Source: Streptomyces sannanensis
GTDB taxonomy: Bacteria > Actinomycetota > Actinomycetes > Streptomycetales > Streptomycetaceae
Assembly: GCF_039536205.1 (NCBI RefSeq)
Contig: NZ_BAAAYL010000001.1
Span: 6,510,001-6,574,000, forward strand
Reading direction: 5' to 3'
DNA: 64,000 nt
In this document: positions 33,677-42,582 of the stretch, piece after piece
Position numbering within the stretch: the first letter of the stretch is position 1
Layout: every line of letters starts with the position of its first letter
Made by a program: the position numbers and the translations under genes
Notes under the pieces: generated by a model
Databases searched by the model: none
What the model was told of the DNA's origin: nothing
What the model saw: the letters and a program-made list of their open reading frames with translations, nothing else

Positions 33677-34240
33677 TCACGCGGGGGAGCCGCGGAACGC
33701 GGTGGCCCGGACCGTCGTGCCGCAGAGCGCGACGTCACCACCGTCCTCGAGCCCCAACTGCAGCTTTCCGCCGGCGACACCCAGCACGATCGAGGGCGCG
33801 ACGGTAGGCGTGGCACCGGAGGCGCAGTAGCCCTCCGCCTCACCGAGAACCGGGGTGAACGTGATCTGTGTCGCGGCGCGGCCGCCGACCATCAGCTGCA
33901 CCAGGCGTGCGTCGCCCTGGTGACCGACGGTGAGGGGCTTGTTCTTCTCCGGGGACCCCAGGCCCGCGACGGCCACGGTGGGGAATCCCCGCAGTGTGCA
34001 GGGTTTGGGGCCCTCGTTGACGACAGTGATCCTCAGCCGGTCGGCCCCCACCCGCTGAGCGCCGTCCGGGATGAGCTGGGAGTACGTGCAGGCGGCAACC
34101 TGGGTGCGCGCGGCGTGAGCCGGTACGGCACGGGACGGGGGACCGCCTGCCGCCGCGTCACCCGCGGCCGACAGCAGTCCGCCCGTCGCCAGCAGCAGGG
34201 CCGAGGCCAGGACCGCACCGGCTCTGTCCGTTCGCTTCAT
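33677..34240 (-). CDS. Secreted DUF4232 domain protein
   Basis: 187 residues. Twin-basic signal peptide (MKRTDRAGAVLASALLLATGG..., cleavage near the AAGDAAAG region), then a DUF4232-type beta-sandwich: ACTYSQLIPDGAQRV, LRITVVNEGPKPCTLRGFPTVAV with a probable disulphide between the first two cysteines, and FTPVLGEAEGYCASG... VALCG. Such exported domains are common in actinobacteria; role unknown. ATG 34240 has GGGAGGAG at optimal spacing. Convergent with the SARP-like gene. Confidence 0.8.
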   Translation of the reverse strand: MKRTDRAGAVLASALLLATGGLLSAAGDAAAGGPPSRAVPAHAARTQVAACTYSQLIPDGAQRVGADRLRITVVNEGPKPCTLRGFPTVAVAGLGSPEKNKPLTVGHQGDARLVQLMVGGRAATQITFTPVLGEAEGYCASGATPTVAPSIVLGVAGGKLQLGLEDGGDVALCGTTVRATAFRGSPA

Positions 34241-34392
34241 GGCGTCTCCTCCCTGAGTGTGAGCCTCTGGCACCAGCCTGCCGGGCCCCCCGTGGCGGAA
34301 GCGTGACCGGGGCGTGGCCGTCGCAGGATGCGTAGGACCTCGCATTCCGGGCACCCGCATGCCGGGACATGCCGAGAGGAGGAGGTGCCGAC

Positions 34393-34563
34393 ATGATCCC
34401 GCTGCTTCTGGTCCTTCTTCTGATCCTGATTCTCTTCGGGGCCGGATTCGCCCTGGACGTGCTGTGGTGGATCGCCCTGGTCGTACTCGTCGTCTGGCTG
34501 GTGGGATTCCTGATGCGCGGGCCGGCTCCCGGTGGCGGCAGGGCCCGCTGGTACCGCTGGTAG
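34393..34563 (+). CDS. Tiny hydrophobic membrane protein
   Basis: 56 residues almost entirely hydrophobic for the first 45: two adjoining helices (MIPLLLVLLLILILFGAGFA and WWIALVVLVVWLVGFLMRG), then a short Gly/Arg/Trp tail. ATG 34393 is preceded by an excellent GAGGAGGAGGTG. Streptomycetes carry many such 'hydrophobic protein' genes in stress regions. Function unknown; PMP3-like or stress-lipid roles would be guesses. Confidence 0.75.
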   Translation: MIPLLLVLLLILILFGAGFALDVLWWIALVVLVVWLVGFLMRGPAPGGGRARWYRW

Positions 34564-34793
34564 GTCCGGCGGTACCCACGCCCGCGGTCCGCACGGCGCA
34601 CACCGCGCCGGAGACGCAATGCGACGCCGTCCGGCGCGGACGCCACTCCGGCGGTGCCCGTCGACTCACCGCAGGATGCGCCCCGCACGGCCGACACGCG
34701 GTGCTGTGGCCCCACTTGGGCATGCTGACGCCTCGATGGGGCGCGACGTAGGCTGTGATCGCTTCAGCGCGTCCACCGAGGAGAGGCGAGGCG

Positions 34794-35627
34794 ATGAGCC
34801 TGCTCGCCATCAGCGACCTGCATGTCCGCCACGCCGAGAACCGCGGGATCGTCGAAGGGCTGCGGCCCGTGTCGGACGACGACTGGCTGGTGGTCGCCGG
34901 GGACGTCGGGGAACGCATCGCCGACATCCTCTGGGCGATGAAGCTGTTGCGTGACCGCTTCCGGGTCGTCGTCTGGGCGCCCGGCAACCACGAACTGTGG
35001 ACCACCTCCGACGATGCGCACCAGCTGCGCGGCGAGGCCCGCTACCGGCACATTGTGGGCGCCCTGCGTGAACTGGGGGTGGTCACTCCCGAGGACCCCT
35101 ACCCGCGGTGGCAGGGATCCGACGGACCGGTCGTCGTCGCCCCGCTGTTCGTCCTGTACGACTACACGTTCCGGCCGGCCGGCGCGAGCACCAAGGAGGA
35201 GGCGCTGGCCGTCGCCTACGAATCGGGAGTGATCGGCGCCGACGAGCGACTGCTGCACCCCGATCCGTACCCCAGCCGTGACGCGTGGTGCCGCGCCCGG
35301 CTGGCCTATACACGGTCGCGGCTGGACGCGATCGACCCCACGTTGCCCACCGTGCTGGTCAACCACTTCCCGCTGGTCCGGGAACCCACCCGGGTCCTGC
35401 GCTATCCGGAGTTCGCCCAGTGGTGCGGCACGGAGGCCACCGCGGACTGGCATGTGCGCTACCGGGCCGCCGCCGTCGTCTACGGGCATCTGCACATTCC
35501 GCGCACCATCGAGTGCGACGGCGTGCCGCATCACGAAGTCTCGCTGGGCTACCCCCGCGAGTGGCGCAACCGTTCCGTCCCTCCCTCGGGCCCCCGCCGC
35601 ATCCTGCCCGTGCAGGCCCCGGTGTAG
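34794..35627 (+). CDS. Metallophosphoesterase (calcineurin-like)
   Basis: 277 residues of the calcineurin-like fold. Metal-binding motifs in order: SDLH near the N terminus, VVAGDVGE (GD), WAPGNHELW (GNHE), LVNHFPL and YGHLH near residue 230. All five conserved blocks are present, so it should be active on phosphomonoesters, phosphodiesters or nucleotides; specificity cannot be read. ATG 34794 follows GAGAGG. Cytoplasmic. A stem-loop closes the gene. Confidence 0.88.
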   Translation: MSLLAISDLHVRHAENRGIVEGLRPVSDDDWLVVAGDVGERIADILWAMKLLRDRFRVVVWAPGNHELWTTSDDAHQLRGEARYRHIVGALRELGVVTPEDPYPRWQGSDGPVVVAPLFVLYDYTFRPAGASTKEEALAVAYESGVIGADERLLHPDPYPSRDAWCRARLAYTRSRLDAIDPTLPTVLVNHFPLVREPTRVLRYPEFAQWCGTEATADWHVRYRAAAVVYGHLHIPRTIECDGVPHHEVSLGYPREWRNRSVPPSGPRRILPVQAPV

Positions 35628-35645
35628 GCGGCCGTCAACGGCCTA
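35628..35645. terminator. Stem-loop between convergent genes
   Basis: GGCCG-TCAA-CGGCC (35630-35643), flanked by TAG and CTA, lies exactly between the stop codons of the metallophosphoesterase and the convergent pentapeptide-repeat gene. Short but well placed for both directions. Confidence 0.5.
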
Positions 35646-36539
35646 CCAGTGTGCCGGCCTGGTGAGTGTGGGGGGCAGCTTCGTTGTGGCATCCCCCTTG
35701 GCCGCGTTGAGCTGGGACTGGGTGAGGAAGATACTTCCGGTGAGATCGGCGCCGCTCAGGTCGGCGTCCCGGAAGTCAACGCCGATCAGATCGGCGGTGC
35801 GCAGATCGGCATTCCTGAGGTCGGCGGCGATGAGGCAGGCGCCGCGGAGGTTGGCGCCCCGCAGGCCGGCACCTTTGAGTCTCGCCCCGATGAGGTCGGC
35901 TCCCCGGTGGTTCCTCTTACGGCCCGGGACCTCGGCGCGTACCAGTTCGCTGGTCTTCAACAGCAGGGCGTTGATGTCATGACGGAGCGCCGGGACATCC
36001 AGCTCGGCGATTTCTTCGGCACTGCCGAGGGTGAGGCGCTCGGTGCCGTCCAGCGCACGGCGCAGCTCGCCGTGGATGGGGCGGGCCGGCGGCAGGGCGA
36101 TCGCTTCGGCCAAGTACCAGAGCAGCTCGTGGAGTTGCCGCATGACGGGAAACACGTCGAACATCTGCCGCGCGGTCCCGGCGGCCTTCCGCCAGTCCTG
36201 TCCGCCGAAGGTGATCCGGGATACCTTCTGCCCCGCGCCGAAGCAGTCGAAGACGGTGCAGCCGGAGAAGCCCCGCTCGCGCAGGCGCGTGTGGATGCCG
36301 CAGCGGAAGTCCGCCCGCAGGTTCGCACAGGGCTGCCCGGCGTCCTTGTCGACCGCGAAATCGGCCGAGCGGGCGAAGGGAAGTGCGACACAGCACAGCC
36401 CGAAGCAGTTACTGCAGTCGGCCTGCAGGCCGAGGCGGTCTTCGTCGTCGGTGGACGCTTCGCGTTTCTGGGACAACGTGCGTGATCTCCTGCCGGAAGG
36501 TGAGCGCCGCTTCCTGCCGCGCTCCGGACGAGGCTTCAT
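35643..36539 (-). CDS. Cys-cluster plus pentapeptide-repeat protein
   Basis: 298 residues. A basic start (KPRPERGRKRRS) precedes a cysteine-rich block (about residues 35-105: DCSNCFGLCC, CANLRADFRCGIH, GFSGCTVFDCFG) resembling the metal-binding YkgJ-type CxxCxxxCC...C...C pattern. A helical middle (about 115-210) follows, then about ten pentapeptide repeats of A(D/N)LxxADL type (about 215-285; GADLIGARLKGAGLRGANL). Pentapeptide repeats form a right-handed square helix; some mimic DNA and bind gyrase. ATG 36539 chosen although its ribosome-binding site is weak; GTG 36605 is alternative. The combination is uncommon. Confidence 0.8.
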   Translation of the reverse strand: MKPRPERGRKRRSPSGRRSRTLSQKREASTDDEDRLGLQADCSNCFGLCCVALPFARSADFAVDKDAGQPCANLRADFRCGIHTRLRERGFSGCTVFDCFGAGQKVSRITFGGQDWRKAAGTARQMFDVFPVMRQLHELLWYLAEAIALPPARPIHGELRRALDGTERLTLGSAEEIAELDVPALRHDINALLLKTSELVRAEVPGRKRNHRGADLIGARLKGAGLRGANLRGACLIAADLRNADLRTADLIGVDFRDADLSGADLTGSIFLTQSQLNAAKGDATTKLPPTLTRPAHW

Positions 36540-36921
36540 GTTCTCAGACGGGTGTGAGCGGAGAACGCCGCGCCCCTCCGGTCCGGAACGCCGGCCGCTG
36601 CTCACGCGGCGACGCGCTGCCGCGTGAGCGCCGCTGCCGGTTCGTCGAGGACGCCTCGGCCGCGCCGGTGCATTCGGGGGTGGCCATGAACCTGATCATT
36701 TCGGCGGCGGATGGGCCTCCCGAAGCGCCACTGCTGCGCACCAGGCCGACGGGCTTCCCCCGCCACTCGAGGGAGGAAGTCGAGGGCATGCGCCCCGACG
36801 GCGTGGCCGCGGTACGTGCCGCGGCGTGTTTGCGTCCCGGGCCGCGGCGCCGGACGCTGGAGGTGAGCACGGGGTATGGCTCGGCCGACACCTCGATCCG
36901 GTTGAGAGGAGGCGGGCCGTC
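36540..36921. other. Intergenic region between divergent genes
   Basis: About 380 bases between the pentapeptide gene and htpX. A frame starting at ATG 36687 exists but has a poor start and runs into htpX, so I do not call it. It should contain both promoters; no clear motif was found. Confidence 0.45.
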
Positions 36922-37833
36922 ATGGCGATGCACAGCCGCTTCCGGCCCGACCGGCAGCTGACCGCCAGGATGGTGGTCACGATGTTTCTGCTCGGTCTGC
37001 TGTACGTGGCGTTCACCGCCGCGCTGATCGTGCTGCTCAAGTCCGTCGTACTCGTGGTCGTGATCGCCGGCGGGCTGCTGGGCGTCCAGTACTGGTTCTC
37101 GGACCGGATCGCCCTGTACGCCATGCACGGACGCCTGGTCACGCCGGAGGAGCAGCCCCGCCTGCACGGCGTCGTCGACCGGCTGTGCGCCGCCGCGGAC
37201 ATGCCCAAGCCGAAGGTGGCCGTCTCCCACATGGACCTGCCCAACGCCTTCGCCACAGGCCGCAACGCCGACAACGCCGTGGTGTGTGTCACGACCGGTC
37301 TGATGCGGCGACTGGAGCCGGAAGAGCTCGAAGGGGTCCTGGCCCACGAGCTCTCCCATGTGGCGCACCGCGATGTCACCGTGATCACCATCGCCTCGTT
37401 CCTGGGCGTGATCGCCGGGCTCATGGTCCGCTTCGCCTTCTACTCCCAGCTCTTGGGTGGACGCCAGCGCGACCAGAACACGGCAGTTCTGCTCGTGATG
37501 GTCATGGCGGTCTCCGCCCTGGTCTACGCGGTCAGCTTCCTGCTCATCCGGGCGCTGTCCCGCTACCGCGAACTGGCCGCCGACCGCGCCGCGGCCATGC
37601 TCACCGCGCGGCCCTCGGCCCTGGCCTCGGCGCTGACCAAGGTCAGCGGCGACATCGCCCGTATCCCCACCGAGGATCTGCGCACGGCACAGGCGTTCAA
37701 CGCGTTCTTCTTCACCCCCGCTCTCGGGCCCGGCACGGTGGTGGCCAATCTGTTCTCCACCCACCCCACGCTGGAGCGCCGCCTCAAGGCGCTCGAAGCG
37801 ATCTCGGCCGAGCTGAGCGGCGAGGCGCCGTGA
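36922..37833 (+). CDS. htpX: M48 metalloprotease HtpX
   Basis: 303 residues. Two N-terminal membrane helices (about 20-40 and 42-60), then the zinc motif HELSH (about residue 140; HExxH class), a second hydrophobic pair (about 160-215) and the third zinc ligand region YRELAADRAAA. Membrane-bound zinc protease that degrades misfolded membrane proteins in the cytoplasmic-face quality-control pathway. ATG 36922 follows GAGAGGAGG. Followed 18 bases later by pspAB, a frequent actinobacterial pairing that links it to the phage-shock/envelope stress response. Confidence 0.93.
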   Translation: MAMHSRFRPDRQLTARMVVTMFLLGLLYVAFTAALIVLLKSVVLVVVIAGGLLGVQYWFSDRIALYAMHGRLVTPEEQPRLHGVVDRLCAAADMPKPKVAVSHMDLPNAFATGRNADNAVVCVTTGLMRRLEPEELEGVLAHELSHVAHRDVTVITIASFLGVIAGLMVRFAFYSQLLGGRQRDQNTAVLLVMVMAVSALVYAVSFLLIRALSRYRELAADRAAAMLTARPSALASALTKVSGDIARIPTEDLRTAQAFNAFFFTPALGPGTVVANLFSTHPTLERRLKALEAISAELSGEAP

Positions 37834-37851
37834 GAAGGAGCTGATGACCGC

Positions 37852-38439
37852 GTGGGTTTCTGGGATGCGCTGTTCGGCAGGACCAAGCAGGTCAAGCCGG
37901 ACCTCGACCAGCTCTTCGGGCTGCCCTCGGCCGCGATCACGCTCCAGGCGGCGATGGGCTTCACCCCGACCGGCCTCGGCTCGGTGTGCTTCGCGTCCAT
38001 CGAGGGCGGGGCGTTCGCCCAGGTCCGTCAGGACATGCAGGACCTGCTGGACGCGGACCCCGAACGCGGCGGCATGCCGGTGGAACTGAGCCGGGACGCG
38101 TACGGATACTCGTGGCTGCTCGTCCACCGCGCCCCCGACGACCTGATCTCCCTCGTCAACGACCTGCACGCGGTGAACACCGCCCTCGAGGAGAGCGGCT
38201 TCGGCCCGCAACTGCTCTGTTCCCTGGTCGGCTTCCACGATGCCGAGCTGCGCACGCTCGCGCTGGTCTACCTCTACAAGCGCGGCACCTTCTATCCGCT
38301 GTGTATACGGCCTGGCCAGCAGAAACGTGACAACCCTCTGGAGATGCAGATCTCCACCCTGCTTCGAAACGACCTGCGGATCGAGCAGGACCTGTCTCGT
38401 TGGTTCCCTCTGTGGGATGCGCCTGGCATGGTGGGCTGA
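37852..38439 (+). CDS. pspAB: PspA-associated protein PspAB
   Basis: 195 residues starting at GTG 37852 (GFWDALFGRTKQVKPDLDQLFGLPSA...). The N terminus GFWDALFGR and the following LDQLFGLPSAAITLQAAMGF are typical of PspAB, a protein usually encoded beside htpX or pspA in actinobacteria. No membrane segment. Role: presumed partner in the envelope stress response together with PspA; mechanism unknown. AAGGAG lies 11 bases upstream of the GTG. Probable operon with htpX. Confidence 0.85.
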   Translation: MGFWDALFGRTKQVKPDLDQLFGLPSAAITLQAAMGFTPTGLGSVCFASIEGGAFAQVRQDMQDLLDADPERGGMPVELSRDAYGYSWLLVHRAPDDLISLVNDLHAVNTALEESGFGPQLLCSLVGFHDAELRTLALVYLYKRGTFYPLCIRPGQQKRDNPLEMQISTLLRNDLRIEQDLSRWFPLWDAPGMVG

Positions 38440-38809
38440 TGTCGTGACAGCGAGCTCGTTGAGAGCTGCGAGCGGGGCAAGCTGTACCGGGTAAAAGAGA
38501 GAATGCGCGGTACGTTCCACCCCTTCGCCCCCGGCCCGGCGAGAAGCGCGACCCACGATCCATCCGTCGGCGGTGCTGCGCGCGGACGACCGCGAGGCGG
38601 CGTTCGCGGGCCTGGTGGCGGATCTGCGGGTGGCGGCGGCCGCGCTCGGCTGACCGGGAAGGCCGGCCGGGCGGTCCGGCTGACCCGGCCGAGCGTCACC
38701 GCCCGCCTCGCGCTGGGCCGTATGGAGGGATCGCGGCGGGTCGCGCGGGCGGGTGGCGGATCGGCGGCATACCGCTTCCTACCGTGGCTGATGGCCGGAG
38801 GGAGCGCGG
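38440..38809. other. Intergenic region before hydrogenase cluster
   Basis: 370 bases holding the UdgX-like remnant (38552-38653). A weak dormancy-type match, CGGCC-GGGC-GGTCC, lies at 38664-38677, about 140 bases before hypA, outside the distance range of boxes A-F. No intact gene; the hypA promoter should lie here. Confidence 0.4.
38552..38653 (+). pseudogene. C-terminal remnant resembling UdgX-type uracil-DNA glycosylase
   Basis: One frame reads PTIHPSAVLRADDREAAF followed by AGLVADLRVAAAALG and a stop at 38651. The HPSAVLRA block and the helix ending in VADLRVAA look like the last 35 residues of UdgX/family-4-like uracil-DNA glycosylases. Upstream in this frame there is no glycosylase sequence (no FeS cysteines or N-terminal motif), so the gene is truncated, apparently by whatever joined this region to the hydrogenase locus. 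The identification rests on a short segment. Confidence 0.5.
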
Positions 38810-39202
38810 ATGCATGAGCTTTCCATCGCGATCGCCGTTGTCGAAGCGGTCGACGAACTTGCCCGGCGGCACGATGCGGATGCGGTCGACGAGGTCCGTC
38901 TGCGCGTCGGTGAACTCGCCGGCGTCGAACCGGACGCGCTGGATTTCGCCTTCGAGGTGGCCAGGGAAGGCACCCTGCTCTCCACGGCGCGGTTCACGGT
39001 CGAGCGGGTGGCGGCCGTGGTTCGGTGCGCGCCCTGCGCGGTGGAGTTCCACCCGGGGACCCCACCGAATCTGCTCTGCCCGCAGTGTGACGGAGGGTCG
39101 GTGGAAGTGCTGGCCGGGCGGGAACTCGAGCTCGCGGGAGTCGGCTTCCCGGCCCCGGATCACCACGACGAGGAGGTGACGGCCGATGTGCCAGGTCGTT
39201 GA
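38810..39202 (+). CDS. hypA: Hydrogenase nickel-insertion protein HypA
   Basis: 130 residues. Starts MHELSIA with the nickel-binding Met1-His2-Glu3, and has a zinc site of two CxxC pairs (CAPC and CPQC, about residues 74-95). A C-terminal extension after VEVLAGREL carries DHHDEE. HypA works with HypB to deliver nickel to the hydrogenase large subunit after the Fe(CN)2CO group is in place. ATG 38810 follows GGAGGG. The end overlaps hypB by 17 bases. First gene of the hypABFCDE operon. Confidence 0.95.
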   Translation: MHELSIAIAVVEAVDELARRHDADAVDEVRLRVGELAGVEPDALDFAFEVAREGTLLSTARFTVERVAAVVRCAPCAVEFHPGTPPNLLCPQCDGGSVEVLAGRELELAGVGFPAPDHHDEEVTADVPGR

Positions 39203-39938
39203 TGTGAGACAGGCCGTGCTGGCCAGGAACGACGGTCTCGCGGAGACGCTGCGCACCGAACTGCGCGCCCGCGGCACCACCATGGTGAATCTGCTCTCCA
39301 GCCCCGGCAGCGGCAAGACGGCGCTGCTGGAAGTGGTGCTGGCCAGGGCGACGGCGGAGGCGGTGCCCGCTGCGGCCGTCACCGCCGACCTCGCCACCGA
39401 GAACGACGCCGCGCGCCTCTCCCGCTCGGGAGCGCCGGTCAAACAGGTGCACACCGGTGGCCTGTGCCATCTGGAGGCCGCCCAACTGCGGGGCCATCTG
39501 GAGGGCTGGCTGCCCGATGACACCCGGGTGCTGTTCATCGAGAACGTCGGCAATCTGGTCTGCCCCGCCTCGTACGACCTGGGGGAGACCCTCCGGGTCG
39601 CGCTGATGTCGGTGACGGAGGGCGAGGACAAACCGCTCAAGTATCCGAGCGCCTTCGGACTGGCCAACCTGGTGGTGCTGACCAAGGCCGATCTCGCCGA
39701 GGCCGTCGGCTTCGACGAGCCGGCCTTCCTCGCGGCGGTGCGGCAGGTGAACCCCGGAGTCGACGTGCTGCGGACGTCCGCTCGCACCGGCCTCGGTGTC
39801 GCCGCCCTGTGGGAACGGGTCCTGGAGGTCTGCGACGGCGGCCCGGTGCACCGCCCGCCCCTCGCGGGACACCGCGACCGGGCACACTCCCATCCGCATA
39901 CGGAGAGCGCGGACCGGCATGGCGTCGACGCCCACTAG
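39186..39938 (+). CDS. hypB: Hydrogenase nickel-incorporation GTPase HypB
   Basis: 250 residues. P-loop SSPGSGKTALL, the switch region IENVGNLVCPASYDLGE and the base-recognition LTKADLAE identify the SIMIBI GTPase HypB. The N terminus begins MCQVVDVRQ, lacking the high-affinity CxxCxxC nickel motif of E. coli HypB; instead histidines are concentrated in the C-terminal tail (HRDRAHSHPHTESADRHGVDAH region), which may store nickel. Overlaps hypA (17 bases) and hypF (20 bases), so translation is coupled. Confidence 0.95.
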   Translation: MCQVVDVRQAVLARNDGLAETLRTELRARGTTMVNLLSSPGSGKTALLEVVLARATAEAVPAAAVTADLATENDAARLSRSGAPVKQVHTGGLCHLEAAQLRGHLEGWLPDDTRVLFIENVGNLVCPASYDLGETLRVALMSVTEGEDKPLKYPSAFGLANLVVLTKADLAEAVGFDEPAFLAAVRQVNPGVDVLRTSARTGLGVAALWERVLEVCDGGPVHRPPLAGHRDRAHSHPHTESADRHGVDAH

Positions 39939-42255
39939 TCTCCGGCCGGCCGGCAGCGTGCTCCGTCGCCGGCTGACCGTCACCGGCGTGGTCCAGGGCG
40001 TGGGCTTCCGGCCGTTTGTGCACGTCCTCGCGACGCGGTTCGGGCTCGCCGGGCATGTGGCCAACGGCCCGTCCGGTGTGCTGGTCGAGGTCGAGGGGTC
40101 GGCCGGTTCGGTGGAAGGGTTCTGCCACCGGCTGGAGTCCGACGCGCCGCCGCTCGCGGAGATCACCACCGTCACCGCCGAGGACGTCCCCGCGGTCGGT
40201 GGCACCGGATTCGTCATCCGCCCCTCCGCACCGGGCCGGGGCCGTACGCTCGTCCCACCGGACATCGCCACCTGCGACGCCTGCCTCGCCGAGTTCGCGG
40301 CTCCGGCCGACCGCCGCTACCGCCATCCCTTCATCACCTGCACCCACTGCGGCCCGCGGTACACGATCACCACCGGGCTGCCGTACGACCGTGCGACCAC
40401 GAGCATGTCGCCCTTCCCGATGTGCGCCCCCTGTGCCGACGAGTACACCGACCCCGCCGACCGCCGGTTCCACGCCCAGCCCATCGCCTGCTGGTCCTGC
40501 GGACCCCGCCTGCGGCTGACCTGCCCACCGGATGCGCCACTGGAGGCCGAGGCGGCGCTGTCCGAGGCCCGCCGGCTCCTGGCCGCCGGGGCGATCCTGG
40601 CGGTCAAGGGCATCGGCGGCTACCACCTGGTCTGCGACGCCGCCGACCGGTCGGCCGTCGGCGAGCTGCGGCGCCGCAAGGCACGCGGTGACAAACCGTT
40701 CGCCGTGATGGCCGCCGACGTGGCGACGGCGAGCCGGTTGGGGCGACTGGGCCCGGCCGAACGCGCACTGCTCACCGGGCCCGCCCGCCCGATCGTGCTG
40801 CTGCGCCGCCATCGCGTCGCCGCCCTGCTTCTGGCAGAGGCAGTCTGCCCGGGAAGCCCCGACGTCGGTGTGATGCTGCCCTATACGCCGTTGCACCGGT
40901 TGCTGTTCGGCCTCCCGGGAGACATCCCGGGACCCGGAGCGCTGGTGGTGACCAGCGGCAACCGCTCCGGCGAGCCGCTGGTCACGGACGACCAGGAGGC
41001 GCTGCGCCGGCTGGACGGACTGGCCGATGCCTGGCTCGGCCACGACCGGGAGATCGTCGTGGCCTGTGACGACTCGGTGGTACGGGCACGTGCCGACGGT
41101 ACGCTCATGCCGGTCCGCCGCTCCCGCGGCTTCGCCCCGGCCCGGATCGACCTGCCGGTGCGGGTGCGGCCGGTGCTCGCCGTGGGCGGGGACCTGAAGA
41201 ACACCCTCTGCCTGGCCGAGGGCCGCTCCGCCTGGTTGTCCGCGCACATCGGAGACATGGACGACCTGGCGGCCCAGGCAGCCTTCGAACGCGCCGAGCG
41301 TCATCTGCGCACCCTCACCGGCGTCCGGCCGGAGTGGCTCGCCGCGGACCGCCACCCGGCCTACCGTTCCGCCCAGTGGGCCGGCCGCCATGCCGGCGGG
41401 CGGCCGCTCGTCACGGTCCAGCACCACCATGCGCACATCGCGGCCGTCATGGCCGAGAACGGACTCGACGGCAGTGCCCCGGTCATCGGTGTGGCCTTCG
41501 ACGGCACCGGTTACGGTGACGACGGCGCCATCTGGGGCGGTGAAGTGCTCCTGGCCGACTATCGGGGATACCGCCGGGTGGCTCACCTCGCCTATGTCCC
41601 GCTCCCCGGCGGTGACGCGGCGGTGCGCAATCCGTACCGGACCGCACTGTCGCACCTTCGTGCCGCCGGGCTGGACTGGACACCCGACGTGCCGAGCACG
41701 GCCGCCTGCCGGCCCCATGAACTCGGCCTTCTCGCCCGTCAGCTGGATCGGGGCCTGGCCTGTCCGTCGACCTCCAGCATGGGCCGGTTGTTCGATGCGG
41801 TCTCCTCGCTCGCCGGGATCTGCCATCGCTCGCGGTACGAGGCTCAGGCCGCCGTCGAACTGGAGGCCGCAGCCGTCGACGCCGGTCCGCAGCGGGGCGG
41901 TTACGCCTTCGAACTGCGCCGGACCCCGGAACGCCTGATGCTGCTCGATCCGGCCCCGGTCATCCGCGCCGCCGTCGCCGACGTGCGTGCGGGCGCCGAC
42001 GCCGCCTTGATCGCCGCATGCTTCCATGTCGCCGTGTCGGATGCCGTACGAGCGGCCTGCCGGGCGGCCCGGACGGACACCCGCATCGGCACGGTCGCAC
42101 TGTCCGGCGGGGTGTTCGGCAACGCACTGCTGGACGAACTGTGCACAGCCGGCCTTGCCGAGGACGGCTTCACGGTGCTGCGGCACACCCTTGTCCCGCC
42201 CGGTGACGGCGGTCTTGCCCTGGGGCAGGCGGTCGTCGCCGCGCACATCGACTGA
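39919..42255 (+). CDS. hypF: Carbamoyltransferase HypF
   Basis: 778 residues. Domains in order: acylphosphatase-like (TGVVQGVGFRPFVHVLA), two zinc fingers (CDACLAEF... CTHCGP and CAPCADEY... CWSCGP), YrdC-like (KGIGGYHLVCDAADR) and a Kae1-like carbamoyltransferase with the metal motif HHHAHIAAVMAENG. It activates carbamoyl phosphate with ATP and transfers the carbamoyl group to HypE, the first step of cyanide-ligand synthesis. Start ATG 39919 overlaps the hypB end; no stop-free alternative is needed. Full length. Confidence 0.95.
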   Translation: MASTPTSLRPAGSVLRRRLTVTGVVQGVGFRPFVHVLATRFGLAGHVANGPSGVLVEVEGSAGSVEGFCHRLESDAPPLAEITTVTAEDVPAVGGTGFVIRPSAPGRGRTLVPPDIATCDACLAEFAAPADRRYRHPFITCTHCGPRYTITTGLPYDRATTSMSPFPMCAPCADEYTDPADRRFHAQPIACWSCGPRLRLTCPPDAPLEAEAALSEARRLLAAGAILAVKGIGGYHLVCDAADRSAVGELRRRKARGDKPFAVMAADVATASRLGRLGPAERALLTGPARPIVLLRRHRVAALLLAEAVCPGSPDVGVMLPYTPLHRLLFGLPGDIPGPGALVVTSGNRSGEPLVTDDQEALRRLDGLADAWLGHDREIVVACDDSVVRARADGTLMPVRRSRGFAPARIDLPVRVRPVLAVGGDLKNTLCLAEGRSAWLSAHIGDMDDLAAQAAFERAERHLRTLTGVRPEWLAADRHPAYRSAQWAGRHAGGRPLVTVQHHHAHIAAVMAENGLDGSAPVIGVAFDGTGYGDDGAIWGGEVLLADYRGYRRVAHLAYVPLPGGDAAVRNPYRTALSHLRAAGLDWTPDVPSTAACRPHELGLLARQLDRGLACPSTSSMGRLFDAVSSLAGICHRSRYEAQAAVELEAAAVDAGPQRGGYAFELRRTPERLMLLDPAPVIRAAVADVRAGADAALIAACFHVAVSDAVRAACRAARTDTRIGTVALSGGVFGNALLDELCTAGLAEDGFTVLRHTLVPPGDGGLALGQAVVAAHID

Positions 42256-42279
42256 CGGCTCCGAGAAAGGGAGGAACCC

Positions 42280-42582
42280 ATGTGCCTGGCGGTGCCCGGC
42301 AGAGTGGTGGCCATCGAGGAACGGGACGGCACTCGCATGGCCCAGGTCGACTTCGGTGGTGTGGTCAAGGACGTCTGCCTCGCCTACCTGCCCGAAATCG
42401 AGACCGGCGACTATGCGATCGTCCACGTCGGCTTCGCCCTGCAGCGGCTGGATGAGGAGTCGGCCCGCTCGACACTGGAGCTGTTCGAGCAACTGGGCGT
42501 GCTGGAGGAGGAGTTCGGTGACGCCTGGGGCCGGGCCGCGGCCGAGGCCGGCGTCGCCGCCGCGCCGGAGGAGGACCGGTGA
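42280..42582 (+). CDS. hypC: Hydrogenase assembly chaperone HypC
   Basis: 100 residues beginning [10 protein letters not shown], with the essential Cys2 exposed after Met removal. HypC with HypD forms the scaffold for Fe(CN)2CO assembly and also binds the large subunit precursor. A C-terminal Ala/Glu-rich extension (about residues 75-100) is longer than in E. coli HypC. Its stop overlaps the hypD GTG start (GTGA). Confidence 0.95.
   Translation: MCLAVPGRVVAIEERDGTRMAQVDFGGVVKDVCLAYLPEIETGDYAIVHVGFALQRLDEESARSTLELFEQLGVLEEEFGDAWGRAAAEAGVAAAPEEDR

Noticed and set aside
36687..36961. Small plus-strand gene upstream of htpX
   Set aside because: Overlaps the htpX start, has a poor start signal and a composition typical of non-coding G+C-rich sequence.
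38664..38677. CGGCC-GGGC-GGTCC before hypA as an OsdR box
   Set aside because: First base mismatched, distance to the start (about 140 bases) outside the range of the other boxes, and surrounded by GGCCGGCC repeats.
39637..42492. Very long open frame (951 codons) on the minus strand opposite hypF
   Set aside because: Antisense shadow of hypF in G+C-rich DNA: no domain, Gly/Arg/Pro/His-rich composition, no ribosome-binding site, and hypF has every expected motif.
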